Below are positions 15,335 to 23,721 of a stretch of 64,000 bases of DNA, one piece after another (positions within the stretch are counted from its first letter, which is position 1; every line of letters starts with the position of its first letter). The translations under genes and the position numbers were made by a program. The stretch is from an uncultured Phascolarctobacterium sp. (lineage in GTDB: Bacteria; Bacillota; Negativicutes; Acidaminococcales; Acidaminococcaceae). Under the pieces are notes generated by a model that searched no databases, was not told the origin of the DNA, and saw only the letters and a program-made list of their open reading frames with translations. The stretch covers positions 1 through 64,000 of the forward strand of contig CANRJC010000009.1 in the NCBI GenBank assembly GCA_947630795.1, given 5' to 3'.

Positions 15335-15510
15335 CAAGAAAAATTTTTAATATTTTTCTTTGAAGCTTCACAAAAAAATTCGACTCTCTCTTTGAAAGCT
15401 TTACGAAAAATTTTTCGGCTTTTTCTTGCGAACTGCGAGAAAAATTTTTCAGCTCGTTTTTGAAAGCCGTGCGTTAAAAACTTCGGCTCGTTTCGGCGCT
15501 CCGAGACGCT
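15335..15510. repeat. Degenerate ~34-bp tandem repeat with A5T5 palindromes
   Basis: AAAAATTTTT cores at 15339, 15406 and 15440, with a decayed core near 15373 and another near 15476, give 33-36 bp spacing. Units read roughly as CGAAAAATTTTTCGGCTC followed by a TTTTT tract and a GC-rich end. The stretch fills much of the 388-bp gap 15226-15613 together with a terminator. No coding sequence is supported there. Confidence 0.6.
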
Positions 15511-15544
15511 GAAACTTCCCCTCGTTATCGTGCTGTCAGACGTT

Positions 15545-15584
15545 AAAAAAGCTTCCTTCGTCAAAAAGATCCGACGAAAGAAGC
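15545..15584 (-). terminator. Terminator of the membrane-protein gene
   Basis: GCTTCTTTCGTC and GACGAAGGAAGC (minus strand, one mismatch) form a stem followed by TTTTTT. It lies 30 nt beyond the stop of the gene ending at 15614. Confidence 0.85.
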
Positions 15585-15613
15585 CCTTGCTCTTTTTAAA
15601 AATATACAATTTT

Positions 15614-16270
15614 TCAAGAGGAAGTGAGGTGCTCCTCCTTTTTCTTTTTTGCGGCGGCCCGCAGTTCCGAAAGACAATACACCGCAGCCGCCGCTATGAT
15701 CATGAAGCCCACCGTCTCCATGCTCTCTTCCACAAAGTTTTTAAAAATACCGGCTAAGCGCCTATCGACCACCAGCCGCCACAGCACGCCCATGCCGTAA
15801 ACTCTGGAGACCAAGAGCACCCAGATCAGCCCCACGGCCAAAACGAAATAGCTCTTGCTTTGCAGGAAAGCGGCGAGACTGCGGCCCGTCTCTTCGCGGC
15901 CGCCCTTCCTTAGGGCCAGATAGATGCAGAAAAAGGCCAGAGCCAGGGCTATGTAGGTCCAAGCTCCGTGAAAAAGAGCCTTGTCGAAAAAAGAGTCCAT
16001 CTCCCGCACGGCCATGCAGCCGATGAAGCCGCCCACCAAATAGAGCCCTCTTTTTTGATAAATTCGAGCGCCCCGCCAATAACAAAAAGCGCTGAAGCAG
16101 AGGAAGAGGAACTGAGCGTTCTCCGTCCAGCCTCCCTCTCTGAGGTAGTGATCTGCCTTAAAATCGTGATAGACCAAAAGGCCCATCACCGCTAGGGCCA
16201 AAGTCATCAAAAAAGCGGCGAGCAAAAATTGTCCGATCTTTTTCAATATATATCTTTCGTCTTCGTTCAT
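15614..16270 (-). CDS. Polytopic membrane protein of unknown function
   Basis: A 218-residue protein that I do not recognise. Five or six hydrophobic helices are seen, and the loop between helices three and four carries REMDSFFDK (reminiscent of other membrane proteins with an RE-x-D-x-x-FD motif). A basic tail (AAAKKKKEEH) ends the protein. The start at 16270 has GAGGG 8 nt upstream; the in-frame ATG at 16318 lacks a ribosome site. It is transcribed alone, between a TGATAAAAT promoter and a strong terminator. Confidence 0.75.
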   Translation of the reverse strand: MNEDERYILKKIGQFLLAAFLMTLALAVMGLLVYHDFKADHYLREGGWTENAQFLFLCFSAFCYWRGARIYQKRGLYLVGGFIGCMAVREMDSFFDKALFHGAWTYIALALAFFCIYLALRKGGREETGRSLAAFLQSKSYFVLAVGLIWVLLVSRVYGMGVLWRLVVDRRLAGIFKNFVEESMETVGFMIIAAAAVYCLSELRAAAKKKKEEHLTSS

Positions 16271-16334
16271 TATCAAGGCCCTCGGCTCTTCTGAATTTTG
16301 AGACAGCTTTCTCTTCATTTTGATTTCAGAATGT

Positions 16335-16343
16335 ATTTTATCA
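16335..16343 (-). promoter_or_regulatory. Extended -10 promoter of the membrane-protein gene
   Basis: TGATAAAAT on the minus strand is an extended -10 element about 65 nt upstream of the start at 16270. No good -35 is visible. Confidence 0.5.
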
Positions 16344-16580
16344 TGGATTCATCTTTTTGTGCTATGCCATATCCGAAAAAATCTCTTTATTTTTCCCTCT
16401 CCGTTGCGTTATGGTATCGTTGATCCATAGAGTTCACCCCTTGTAGTTTGATCATGGTCGTGCGACTGCATCCTACCGACAGATGACCTCTATGGCTCTT
16501 TTAATGTTCAGGTGCTCGATCTCATTTTAAGATCTACCGCAATATTTTTCCCCGATCGACGCAGCGAAAAATAAAGCTGA
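16344..16580. other. Non-coding region with an 8-bp inverted repeat 55 bp apart
   Basis: CCATAGAG (16425-16432) and CTCTATGG (16488-16495) are perfect inverted repeats. On the minus strand an AGGGGTG ribosome site precedes ATG at 16428, but the frame ends after 13 codons (MDQRYHNATEREK). This may be a decayed mobile-element end or a small RNA; nothing else is supported. Confidence 0.35.
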
Positions 16581-16627
16581 AAGAAAAACAGGCGGCTGCT
16601 CGCGCTCTTTCGTCGGCACACCGCCTG
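16581..16627 (-). terminator. Terminator of the aldo/keto reductase gene
   Basis: CAGGCGG and CCGCCTG (16589-16595, 16621-16627) form the stem. On the minus strand TTTTTCTTT follows; the + strand side is also T-rich. Confidence 0.75.
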
Positions 16628-16672
16628 TCTTGCTTTTTGTTTTTGTTTTTTAAATATTCACCGAAATTTTTT

Positions 16673-17773
16673 TCAACGGCCGAAATAAGCGGCGATCTCT
16701 TGCATCCGCCGGCTTTGAGGAACCTTGAAGGGACAGCGGCGGTCGCAGTGGCCGCAGCCGATGCAGTCTCCCGCTTTTTTGCTCAGCTTGTCGTAATGAC
16801 CGGCCGCCACTTTATCTCCGGCCAGAGCCAGATCGTAATATTTGTTGATCAGACCGATATCGAGACCCATAGGGCAGGGCCGGCAGTGATCGCAATAAAC
16901 GCAGTTGCCCCTGGCCGCAGCGGGAGTGAAGCTGCCGATGAGAGAGTAATCTTTTTCGGCGTCCGCAGCGTCGAAATATTTCAACAAGATGCCGAGGTCG
17001 TCTGAATTTCTCACCCCCGGCACCACCGTCAAAACTCCCGGCCGATCCAAAGCGTATTGGATGCATTGGCTCTGAGTGAGGGCCACGCCGAAGGGAGACG
17101 CCGCTTCATCCAGCAATTTGCCGGCGAAGAAAGGCTTCATCACCGAGATGCCCACGCCTTGCATCTCGCACCTGCGAAAGAGCCGAGCTCTTTCCGCATT
17201 GCTGCCCACGGCCAATTCGTCGCCCTGTTCGAGATCATAGGCCGGATTGATGGAAAACATCATCATATCCACTTCGACGTTGTCTAACACTTTCATCGCC
17301 ACAGAAGGAGTGTGGGAAGAAAAGCCGAGGTGACGAAGTCTGCCTGCCTCTTTTTCTTTTCTCGCAAAATCTAAAAGGCCGGAGGCGGCGATCTCTTCGA
17401 AGTCTTCCTCTTCGTCCACGCAATGCAAGAAGCCGAAGTCGGCGTAGTCGGTGCCCAAAGTTTGCAATTCCCGGCGATAGGTGCGTTCTATCTCCCGCAG
17501 ATCGCGAGACCAGCCATACTCGCCTTTGGAGTTATAAACTGCTCCCAAGTGGAGTTGGAACAGCACCTTCTCTCTTTTTTGAGCGATGGCCCGGCCGAAG
17601 GGAGCATAAACATTGGCGGCCCCGGCGCAAAGGTCGAAGAAATTGATGCCCTCATCGATCGCCGCAGCGATGATCTTTTCGATCTCGGCATCCGTATTGG
17701 CCCAGATACTGCCGGTGCCCAAGCCCAGCACTCCTATCTTTTCTCCCCCGTGGGGCAGGCTTCTGTATTCCAT
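16673..17773 (-). CDS. Aldo/keto reductase with C-terminal 4Fe-4S cysteines
   Basis: A 366-residue oxidoreductase. The N-terminal ~270 residues form the aldo/keto reductase barrel (LGLGTGSIW, then INFFDLCAG, with LGFSSHTPS and VVPGVRNSDDL). The C-terminal ~80 residues carry a ferredoxin-like cysteine set, CVYCDHCRPCPMG and CIGCGHCDRRCPF, enough for two [4Fe-4S] clusters. Such fusions are common in anaerobes and may couple ferredoxin electrons to carbonyl or diol substrates. The usual catalytic Tyr of the barrel appears to be altered (DLCAGAANVY region), so the chemistry is uncertain. AAGGAG lies 6 nt before the start. Confidence 0.88.
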   Translation of the reverse strand: MEYRSLPHGGEKIGVLGLGTGSIWANTDAEIEKIIAAAIDEGINFFDLCAGAANVYAPFGRAIAQKREKVLFQLHLGAVYNSKGEYGWSRDLREIERTYRRELQTLGTDYADFGFLHCVDEEEDFEEIAASGLLDFARKEKEAGRLRHLGFSSHTPSVAMKVLDNVEVDMMMFSINPAYDLEQGDELAVGSNAERARLFRRCEMQGVGISVMKPFFAGKLLDEAASPFGVALTQSQCIQYALDRPGVLTVVPGVRNSDDLGILLKYFDAADAEKDYSLIGSFTPAAARGNCVYCDHCRPCPMGLDIGLINKYYDLALAGDKVAAGHYDKLSKKAGDCIGCGHCDRRCPFKVPQSRRMQEIAAYFGR

Positions 17774-17804
17774 ATCCTTCTCCTTAAAATTTTTCGTTTT
17801 TATG

Positions 17805-17840
17805 AAAGAGACGGCCCCGAATTTTTCGACCGTCTCTTTT
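17805..17840. terminator. Hairpin after the ECF operon
   Basis: AAAGAGACGG and CCGTCTCTTT form a perfect stem between the ecfT stop and the aldo/keto reductase start. The T tracts are short (TTTC or TTTTGG), so efficiency is uncertain. Confidence 0.55.
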
Positions 17841-17869
17841 GGCATCTTCGTTGCAAATTTTTTTACTTT

Positions 17870-18547
17870 CTATGCTCCCGTTAAATATTTTTGCCAGAAG
17901 GGGAAGCTGCAGCCTGCTAATACCAAAAGCAGGACCAGATAGTCAAAAATATTCAGCTTCTCCGGCGGCATGTTCTTATAAGTGTTGTTGCCGAAACCTT
18001 TCAGCTCCATGCTGAGGGCCAGCGTCTCCGACTTGGCCACCGCCCGCATCACCAACGGCCTTATCACCACCAGATAGGCCAAAAAACGTTTGATGAAGTT
18101 CTGTCGGTTAGAATAGCCCCGGCAGCTTTGAGCGTCCAAGGTTATCTCGCTGTCCAGCAAGAAGTTGGGCACGAAACGAAGAGCCGTCGTCAGCATGAAG
18201 GCATATTCGCAGGGCAGATGAAATTTTTCCACGAGAGCTTTGGCGATGTCTTGGATGCGGCAGGCTGCCAACAAACAGAGAAAGGCCATGGTCATCACCA
18301 GCATCCTGAGGCCGCCGATGAGAGACTGGAGCAGAGGAGTGCCGAAGAGCAGCTGCAGCAGCACCATAAGACCGGTGAACACCGCCAGCCCGCCGATGGC
18401 CGCCAAAGTCATTTGATCGTGCTTGATATAAAGAAGCAGCGTCAATTCCAACACCAAGATAGTGGCCACCGCTTCTGTGGGCAAAATGAAGACCCAAGCC
18501 GTCACGGCCAGAGTAACGATGATTTGAGTGAAAGCCGCTAAGCGCAC
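17870..18547 (-). CDS. ecfT: ECF transporter transmembrane subunit EcfT
   Basis: A 225-residue CbiQ/EcfT-family membrane protein coupling two ATPases to the substrate-binding subunit. Five or six helices are predicted. The two cytoplasmic coupling motifs are visible as LDAQSCRGY and LSMELKGFG (family A-R-G pattern, the second with Lys in place of Arg). The start is a GTG overlapping the upstream ATPase gene by 10 bp. It is the last gene of a four-gene S-A-A'-T operon. Confidence 0.92.
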   Translation of the reverse strand: MRLAAFTQIIVTLAVTAWVFILPTEAVATILVLELTLLLYIKHDQMTLAAIGGLAVFTGLMVLLQLLFGTPLLQSLIGGLRMLVMTMAFLCLLAACRIQDIAKALVEKFHLPCEYAFMLTTALRFVPNFLLDSEITLDAQSCRGYSNRQNFIKRFLAYLVVIRPLVMRAVAKSETLALSMELKGFGNNTYKNMPPEKLNIFDYLVLLLVLAGCSFPFWQKYLTGA

Positions 18548-19362
18548 GCTCCCTCACCTCCCTCTTTTTTATCGCAAGTGAGAAGCTCGCAGAGTTCTTC
18601 GACGGTGGCAGCTTTTACATCCATGCTCGCCGCTAAGGAGCAAACAGCCGGTTGGCGCAAGCCCCACTGTTCCAGAGGTCGAGTGCCGTCGAATAAAGCG
18701 GCGGGACTGCCGTCGTAGACCAAACGGCCCGAGCTGAGCACCACGGCCCGGCGGGCATAGCGGCGCACCACATCCATATCGTGAGAGATGAGCACTATGG
18801 TCACGCCCTGCTCTCTGTTCAATTTGTCGAGATGAGCCATCATGCCTTCGATCTCCAAAGCGTCTTGGCCGTTGGTGATCTCATCCAAGATCAAAGTGCG
18901 CGGGCAAAGAGCCATAGCCGCCGCCACACCCAGCCTTCTTTTTTGTCCGAAAGAAAGGAGACGGGGATAGGAATCTCTCAGTTCCGTCAGCCCCATGGCC
19001 GCCAAAGCTCCTTCCACTTGCTCTTTCACTTGGGCCTCCGGCAATTTTTTCACCCGCGGTCCGTAGGCCACCTCTTCATAAACGCTGTCGGCCAAAATTT
19101 GTAGGTCGGGGTTTTGAAAAACATAGCCGATCTTGTCTGCCAAGTCTGCCGGCTCTGCCGCCGCTGCATCTTCGCCGTCCACCAAGATCTCGCCGCTGCG
19201 GGGATGACAAAGGGCCATGAAGAGACGGCTCAAGGTCGTTTTGCCGCTGCCGTTGTGTCCTAAGAGGGCGACGAATTCTCCGTCCCCGATCTTAAGATCC
19301 ATGTCGAAGATCACCGGCCGGCCTCGTGTGTAGGCATAGTTGACTTTTTTAGCTTCCAACAT
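18538..19362 (-). CDS. ecfA2: ECF transporter ATPase (second)
   Basis: A 274-residue ABC ATPase. Walker A is LLGHNGSGKTTL, the Q-loop YVFQNPDLQI is typical of EcfA proteins, the signature is LLSFGQKRRLG (divergent from LSGGQ) and Walker B is TLILDEITNGQD. The H-loop is ISHDMDVV. It pairs with the other ATPase of the operon as a heterodimer. The start overlaps its neighbour by 14 bp and is preceded by GGAGG. Confidence 0.92.
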   Translation of the reverse strand: MLEAKKVNYAYTRGRPVIFDMDLKIGDGEFVALLGHNGSGKTTLSRLFMALCHPRSGEILVDGEDAAAAEPADLADKIGYVFQNPDLQILADSVYEEVAYGPRVKKLPEAQVKEQVEGALAAMGLTELRDSYPRLLSFGQKRRLGVAAAMALCPRTLILDEITNGQDALEIEGMMAHLDKLNREQGVTIVLISHDMDVVRRYARRAVVLSSGRLVYDGSPAALFDGTRPLEQWGLRQPAVCSLAASMDVKAATVEELCELLTCDKKEGGEGACA

Positions 19363-20236
19363 GGCCCGTGCCCTCCTTTTTTCTCACGCCGCGACTTTTC
19401 ATATCTTCGATGGCTTCTTCTTCACTGCGCCAATCGTTCAATTTCAGGCCCAAACGTTCTTCAAGCCCCAATTTTATCTGCCACAACGTAGGCAACAAGG
19501 GCCGCAGTTCTTTGTCGGCATAAACGATAGGGCAAGCTGCTTCGAAAGTATCTGCCGCTACCGACTCTCCCTCTTTCAAAGCGATGAGGTCCGTCACGTA
19601 GGGCAACAGAAAATCCATGCGGTGCTCTACGACCACGATGGTCGTGCCCAACCGTTTATGGATGGAAGCCAATAAACTGTATAAACTTTGGGCGCCGTCG
19701 GGATCCATGGCCGAGACCGGCTCGTCTAAAACGATGAGCTCGGGCTCCACCGCCAAAGTAGAAGCCAAAAGCAATCTTTGCCGCTGCCCGCCGCTCAATT
19801 CGTCTAAACGATAAGTTTCACGGCCGGGCAGGCCCACCGCTTCCAAAGCCCAGCTGACTCTCTTTTCCACTTCTTCCGGTTTGAAGCCGTGGTTCAAAAG
19901 ACTGAAGGCCACTTCTTCACCGGCAGTGAGGGACACCAGCTGGCTCTCGTAATCTTCCATGATGAAGCCCACGTGCATGGCGATGTCGCTGACTCTCTGT
20001 CCTTTGGTGCTTTTTCCCAAAACTTTCACATCGCCGGCATACCGGCCGCCCATATAAAAGGGCACGATGCCGGTGATGGCTCGGCAAAGAGTGGTCTTGC
20101 CCGCGCCGCTGGGGCCTATCAAACAGGTAAAGCTCCCCTTGTCCACCTTCAAGTTGATGTTGCGCAGCACCACCTGCCCGGGCGGGGTAGCCTTGTATGC
20201 GAAATAGAAATCCTCGATGGCGATCTGTGCTGTCAC
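19349..20236 (-). CDS. ecfA1: ECF transporter ATPase (first)
   Basis: A 295-residue ABC ATPase with Walker A LIGPSGAGKTTL, Q-loop GFIMEDYESQLV, a canonical signature LSGGQRQRLLLAS, Walker B LIVLDEPVSAMD and H-loop VVEHRMD. With a canonical signature here and a degenerate one in its partner, the two probably form one strong and one weak ATP site. GTG start, GTGA overlap with the S-component gene, AGGAGGG upstream. The C-terminal ~60 residues are an extra soluble domain. Confidence 0.92.
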   Translation of the reverse strand: MTAQIAIEDFYFAYKATPPGQVVLRNINLKVDKGSFTCLIGPSGAGKTTLCRAITGIVPFYMGGRYAGDVKVLGKSTKGQRVSDIAMHVGFIMEDYESQLVSLTAGEEVAFSLLNHGFKPEEVEKRVSWALEAVGLPGRETYRLDELSGGQRQRLLLASTLAVEPELIVLDEPVSAMDPDGAQSLYSLLASIHKRLGTTIVVVEHRMDFLLPYVTDLIALKEGESVAADTFEAACPIVYADKELRPLLPTLWQIKLGLEERLGLKLNDWRSEEEAIEDMKSRGVRKKEGTGHVGS

Positions 20237-20802
20237 TTTCTACCCTCCTGCGCATAAAACAATCGTTTCACCGGAGCGAAAAGCAAAAAAGTGATCAGCC
20301 CGTTCAACAGGCCTACCACCGCCACTACCGGCAGCATGGCATAGACCCACACCGACAGAGGCAGCCCCAGCACCAGTTTGAGGATGAAAGTGAAAACGCT
20401 GCCGCTGGCCATGGTGGCCAAAAAACCGGTGACCAAAGGGCGCAGCTTCCACTCGCCCAGCCCTGCGGCCAGCATCGCTTTCACCACGAGGCAGCAGAGG
20501 ATGGCGCCGCTCAATTCGCTGGCGATATTGCCCAAAGGAAAGGCCGATTTAGATGAAGGCACCAACGTCAGGCCGGCGATGAAACCGATCCCCACTGCCT
20601 GGCTCAGCTTGGGGTTGAACATACTGATGACGATGGAATACATGGCGATGGTCCAGTTGGGGGTCACGCCGCCCACGTTGGGGCTCACGGTGTGAAGGAT
20701 GATCCCGATGGCAAAGAGCATGGCAGTTATGGCCACCCAGCGGTAGCCCTCCTGCAGCGGCTCTACTTCTTCTAAAGGGGGCAGAGACTTTGCTTCGTCC
20801 AT
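20233..20802 (-). CDS. ECF transporter substrate-binding (S) component
   Basis: A 189-residue membrane protein with about six helices, first gene of the ECF operon. A short acidic N-terminal tail precedes the first helix (WVAITAMLFAIGIILHTV). The loop SPNVGGVTPNWTIAMYSI and NPKLSQAVGIGFIAGLT resemble tryptophan-type (TrpP) S components, but the match is partial. As in other ECF systems it should bind one micronutrient outside the cell. Which one is not settled by sequence. Confidence 0.78.
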   Translation of the reverse strand: MDEAKSLPPLEEVEPLQEGYRWVAITAMLFAIGIILHTVSPNVGGVTPNWTIAMYSIVISMFNPKLSQAVGIGFIAGLTLVPSSKSAFPLGNIASELSGAILCCLVVKAMLAAGLGEWKLRPLVTGFLATMASGSVFTFILKLVLGLPLSVWVYAMLPVVAVVGLLNGLITFLLFAPVKRLFYAQEGRK

Positions 20803-20842
20803 CTGTTGCTACACCTCCCGAAAATTTTCCCGTTCGTTTTTT

Positions 20843-20851
20843 ATTGTATCA
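20843..20851 (-). promoter_or_regulatory. Extended -10 promoter of the ECF operon
   Basis: TGATACAAT on the minus strand is an extended -10 box, about 40 nt upstream of the S-component start. No clear -35 is present. Confidence 0.5.
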
Positions 20852-21001
20852 CACTTAAATGAAAAGTAATAGAAAAAAGGCCGAGGCCTCTCCAAATAAG
20901 TGGCGCCGCTTGCGCGGCAGGATTTTTATTTTCATACATAGAATAAAATTTTACGGTCGACGGAAATGACAGTCGGCATTGCGAAAAGAGGAGGAATTTT
21001 T

Positions 21002-21598
21002 ATGAATTGCGCCTTTTGCCCTCATCATAATTGCTACACCAAAGGCCAAAATTGCAGCGGCCGCACCGAAGAGGAAGCTCTTGCTCTGTACGACGAAGAA
21101 GATAAAAAGATCATGCTGGCAGCGGCAGCCACCGAGAGCCGCAACTATTTGAAAATGACCCGCCTGGAAGAAGTGCTCTTCTTCGCTCAACAATTAAACG
21201 CGAAGAAGGTGGGCATCGCCTTTTGCATCGGTCTGGCCGCCGAGGCTCGTTTTTGCGCTCAATATTTGCAAAACGCCGGGCTCAAAGTGGAGAGCGTCTG
21301 CTGCAAAAACTGCGGCATCGATAAAGATGAGCTCGCTTTGGAAAAGATCAAACCGGGGCAGTTCGAGGCCATGTGCAATCCCCGCATGCAGGCAGAGCTC
21401 CTCAATAAGGCGGGCACCGAATACAATTTCATCGTCGGTCTCTGCGTAGGCCACGATATGGTCTTCACCAAAGCCAGCGAGGCCCCGGTCTCCACTCTCA
21501 TCGCCAAAGACAGAGTGCTGGCCAATAATCCGGCCGGAGCTGTCTACTCCCGCTATTGGCGGCGCAAGCTGGGCATTTTGGAAAAAGGCACGGTCTGA
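21002..21598 (+). CDS. DUF1847 metal-binding protein
   Basis: A 198-residue cytosolic protein of the DUF1847 family. The N terminus is a zinc-finger-like cluster (CAFCPHHNCYTKGQNC). Further conserved cysteines occur in ESVCCKNCGIDK, EAMCNP and VGLCVGHDM. The start at 21002 follows AGGAGG with 9-nt spacing. It is a single + strand gene in a leftward region. Family function is unknown; a role in metal or redox handling is inference from the cysteines. An N-terminal extension to 20966 lacks a ribosome site. Confidence 0.85.
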   Translation: MNCAFCPHHNCYTKGQNCSGRTEEEALALYDEEDKKIMLAAAATESRNYLKMTRLEEVLFFAQQLNAKKVGIAFCIGLAAEARFCAQYLQNAGLKVESVCCKNCGIDKDELALEKIKPGQFEAMCNPRMQAELLNKAGTEYNFIVGLCVGHDMVFTKASEAPVSTLIAKDRVLANNPAGAVYSRYWRRKLGILEKGTV

Positions 21599-21630
21599 AG
21601 GCCCCGGTGCCGCTCCCTCTTTCTTAAACA

Positions 21631-21735
21631 AAAAAGCACCCCTGCCCGAGCGGTTCTGCTTTTTCTATCAAGGCACGGCTTTGTGCCCCGTGCTTTTTGG
21701 AAAAAGCAAAGCTGCGTGAGCAAGGGTGTTTTTAT
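21631..21735. terminator. Nested ~105-bp hairpin between convergent genes
   Basis: Two ~35-nt imperfect arms (AAAAAGCACCCCTGCCC side against GCAAGGGTGTTTTTA side, about three quarters matched) enclose a second hairpin (GGCACGG/CCGTGC). T tracts on both sides suit bidirectional termination of DUF1847 and the VOC gene. Confidence 0.65.
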
Positions 21736-21737
21736 GT

Positions 21738-22121
21738 TTATCTTTTTCCGTAAACTGCCAGCTCCACCAAATTGCCGTCGGGATCCCGCACATAGATGCT
21801 GTCCATGGGGCCCAGGGCGCCGTTTCTCGGCACCGGCCCCTCTTCTACGGGCCAGCCTTTGGCGAGAAGCTCCTCTTTGATCTTCTCTATATCACCTTCA
21901 ACGCTCAGGCAGAGGTCCTGACTGCCCAAAGTGGGCCGCAGGGCTGCCGGCAAAAATTCTCCCGGGCGGCAGTGGATGTTGAGCTTTTGTTTGCCCAATA
22001 AAAAGGCGCGGCGGCCGTTTTTCTCCGTCACCTCTAACCCCAAAATGTCGTGATAAAAATGACGGCACTTAGAGTAATCTTCTGTGGTGATCACCAAATG
22101 ATCCAAGCCTTCGATCTTCAT
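21738..22121 (-). CDS. VOC-family (glyoxalase-like) protein
   Basis: A 127-residue protein made of two beta-alpha-beta-beta-beta modules. Likely metal ligands are His8 (LDHLVI), His50 or Asp69, and Glu120 (PDGNLVELAVY). This fits the glyoxalase/dioxygenase/fosfomycin-resistance superfamily, where the substrate cannot be read from sequence. GAGGAG sits before the ATG, 10 bp after the LCP gene stop relative to its reading direction, so it may be co-transcribed with the LCP genes. Confidence 0.82.
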   Translation of the reverse strand: MKIEGLDHLVITTEDYSKCRHFYHDILGLEVTEKNGRRAFLLGKQKLNIHCRPGEFLPAALRPTLGSQDLCLSVEGDIEKIKEELLAKGWPVEEGPVPRNGALGPMDSIYVRDPDGNLVELAVYGKR

Positions 22122-22131
22122 GAAATGCTCC

Positions 22132-23721
22132 TCAATAACGATAGTCCTGTCCTAAAATGACGGTGCCGTCCCAGTTGCCCTCGGGCTTGGCGGCGATGAA
22201 AATTTTGTTTTTGAAGGGGATCTTGCTCAATTTGTAGACCACCGAGCTGCTGAACGCCACCACACGAGTGTCCGGCAAAGGTGTGTCGCTGCCGCCGTCG
22301 ATGACGAAGTAGCCCGCCTTGGCCAATTGAGCGGCAGCGTGAGAAGCAGCCGCCGGGTCGCCGGAGCGGTTTATAAGGCGTAAAGTCGTCTGAGAACGGC
22401 TCGCCGATGTCTTTTGAGCAGGTGCGGCCAACACTTCTTCTTTGGCGATGGCCGTTTTATTGCTCTTATCGCCTGCCGTCGTCTCGCTTTTGGGGGCGGC
22501 CTTTTCTTTTTCGGCAGTCTCTTTTAGGGCCTTCGCCTCGGCTTTTTTCATTTTTTTGATGGCGGCCGAAACTTCTTCCCTTTTGCTCTCTATCGCTTTC
22601 TTCTCTTTGCGCAGTTGCTGACGTATCTTTTTATCCTTAGCCTGTTTGATGTCCTCTTCTAATTTTTTCTCTTGCTGCAAAAGCTGCCGCTCTCGCCGAG
22701 AAAGTTCTTCCATCGTCTCCGGGCCGGGCTGCCGCAGCTCTTTCTCTGTCGTCGGGCTGCCCTTTACCTCTTTGTTTTCGCTGCGCTTCGCTTCTCTTTC
22801 GTATTCGGCGGCTAAAAGTTTGGCGGCGGTCACATATTTATCGCTCATCTGAGCGCCCTGCATATCGGCCACCATGCGCCGCAATTCGACGATGTCCGGC
22901 AGCCAGTAGCTGATCCCTTCGATATATTCGGGAGTGCCCGGCACCGTCGCCATCACCAGCCCCTTTTCTTTCACCATGGCCCGCAGGGCGCGGCCTATCT
23001 CCAGCATATCGCCCATAGAAAGATCGGTCTCGATCATGGTGAACAGTTGTTTGCTCAGCCCCGGCAGCCTAAGCAGCAATTGAGCCGAATTGATCTTTTC
23101 GTAAACGGCCATCAAGAAGTGCTGCTGACGGCGGATGCGGCCTATATCGCCGTCTTCGTCTCGATAACGGACGTATTGAATGGCTGCGGCCCCGTTCAAA
23201 TGCTGACGGCCCGCCTTCAAGTCGACGGTGAAACCGTCATAAGGATCGTGATACTGCATGTCCTTTTCCACGTCGATATCGATGCCGCCGATGGCGTCCA
23301 CCAGACCGGCGAAACCTTTGAAGTCCACCGCCACATAATTGTGGATGTGCAGGCCCAGCAATTCTTCCACCGTCGCCTGAGTGAGTTTTCTGCCGCCGTA
23401 AGCATAGGCGTGGTTGATCTTGTCCCAACCGTGCTTTTGGATCTTCACCCGCGTGTCGCGAGGGACGCTGAGCAGGGCCACATCTTTTTTGTCGGAATCG
23501 AACATCACCACAAAGAGGGTATCGCTTCGCCCAGGATCGTTATCTTCCGGCCGCGGGTCCACTCCCAGCACGACTATATTGCGTTTTACGGCCAAACGTT
23601 CCGTCGGTCTCAGGGCGTCGAGGCTCTCTTGGCCCGAGGGTGCGAAAAAGTCGCGCAAAGCATAGCCCACTGCCAATACTGCCGCTAAGACGACGGCCAA
23701 AATACAGAGCTTATTCTTCAT
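22132..23721 (-). CDS. LytR-CpsA-Psr (LCP) ligase with C-terminal LytR_C domain
   Basis: A 529-residue membrane-anchored enzyme that probably attaches glycopolymers to peptidoglycan. Order: N-terminal helix (about 5-25), LCP domain (about 45-300) with GRSDT, SVPRDTRV and IGRIRRQQHF carrying the phosphate-binding Arg and Asp residues, a coiled-coil-rich Lys/Glu linker (about 320-430), then a LytR_C domain (about 440-529, beginning TTLRLINRSGD). It is a paralogue of the adjacent upstream gene. The first 95 bp are identical to the start of that gene. Confidence 0.9.
   Translation of the reverse strand: MKNKLCILAVVLAAVLAVGYALRDFFAPSGQESLDALRPTERLAVKRNIVVLGVDPRPEDNDPGRSDTLFVVMFDSDKKDVALLSVPRDTRVKIQKHGWDKINHAYAYGGRKLTQATVEELLGLHIHNYVAVDFKGFAGLVDAIGGIDIDVEKDMQYHDPYDGFTVDLKAGRQHLNGAAAIQYVRYRDEDGDIGRIRRQQHFLMAVYEKINSAQLLLRLPGLSKQLFTMIETDLSMGDMLEIGRALRAMVKEKGLVMATVPGTPEYIEGISYWLPDIVELRRMVADMQGAQMSDKYVTAAKLLAAEYEREAKRSENKEVKGSPTTEKELRQPGPETMEELSRRERQLLQQEKKLEEDIKQAKDKKIRQQLRKEKKAIESKREEVSAAIKKMKKAEAKALKETAEKEKAAPKSETTAGDKSNKTAIAKEEVLAAPAQKTSASRSQTTLRLINRSGDPAAASHAAAQLAKAGYFVIDGGSDTPLPDTRVVAFSSSVVYKLSKIPFKNKIFIAAKPEGNWDGTVILGQDYRY

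Noticed and set aside
16673-17845. Longer aldo/keto reductase start at 17845
   Set aside because: The added 24 residues are unlike the family, and AAGGAG points to 17773.
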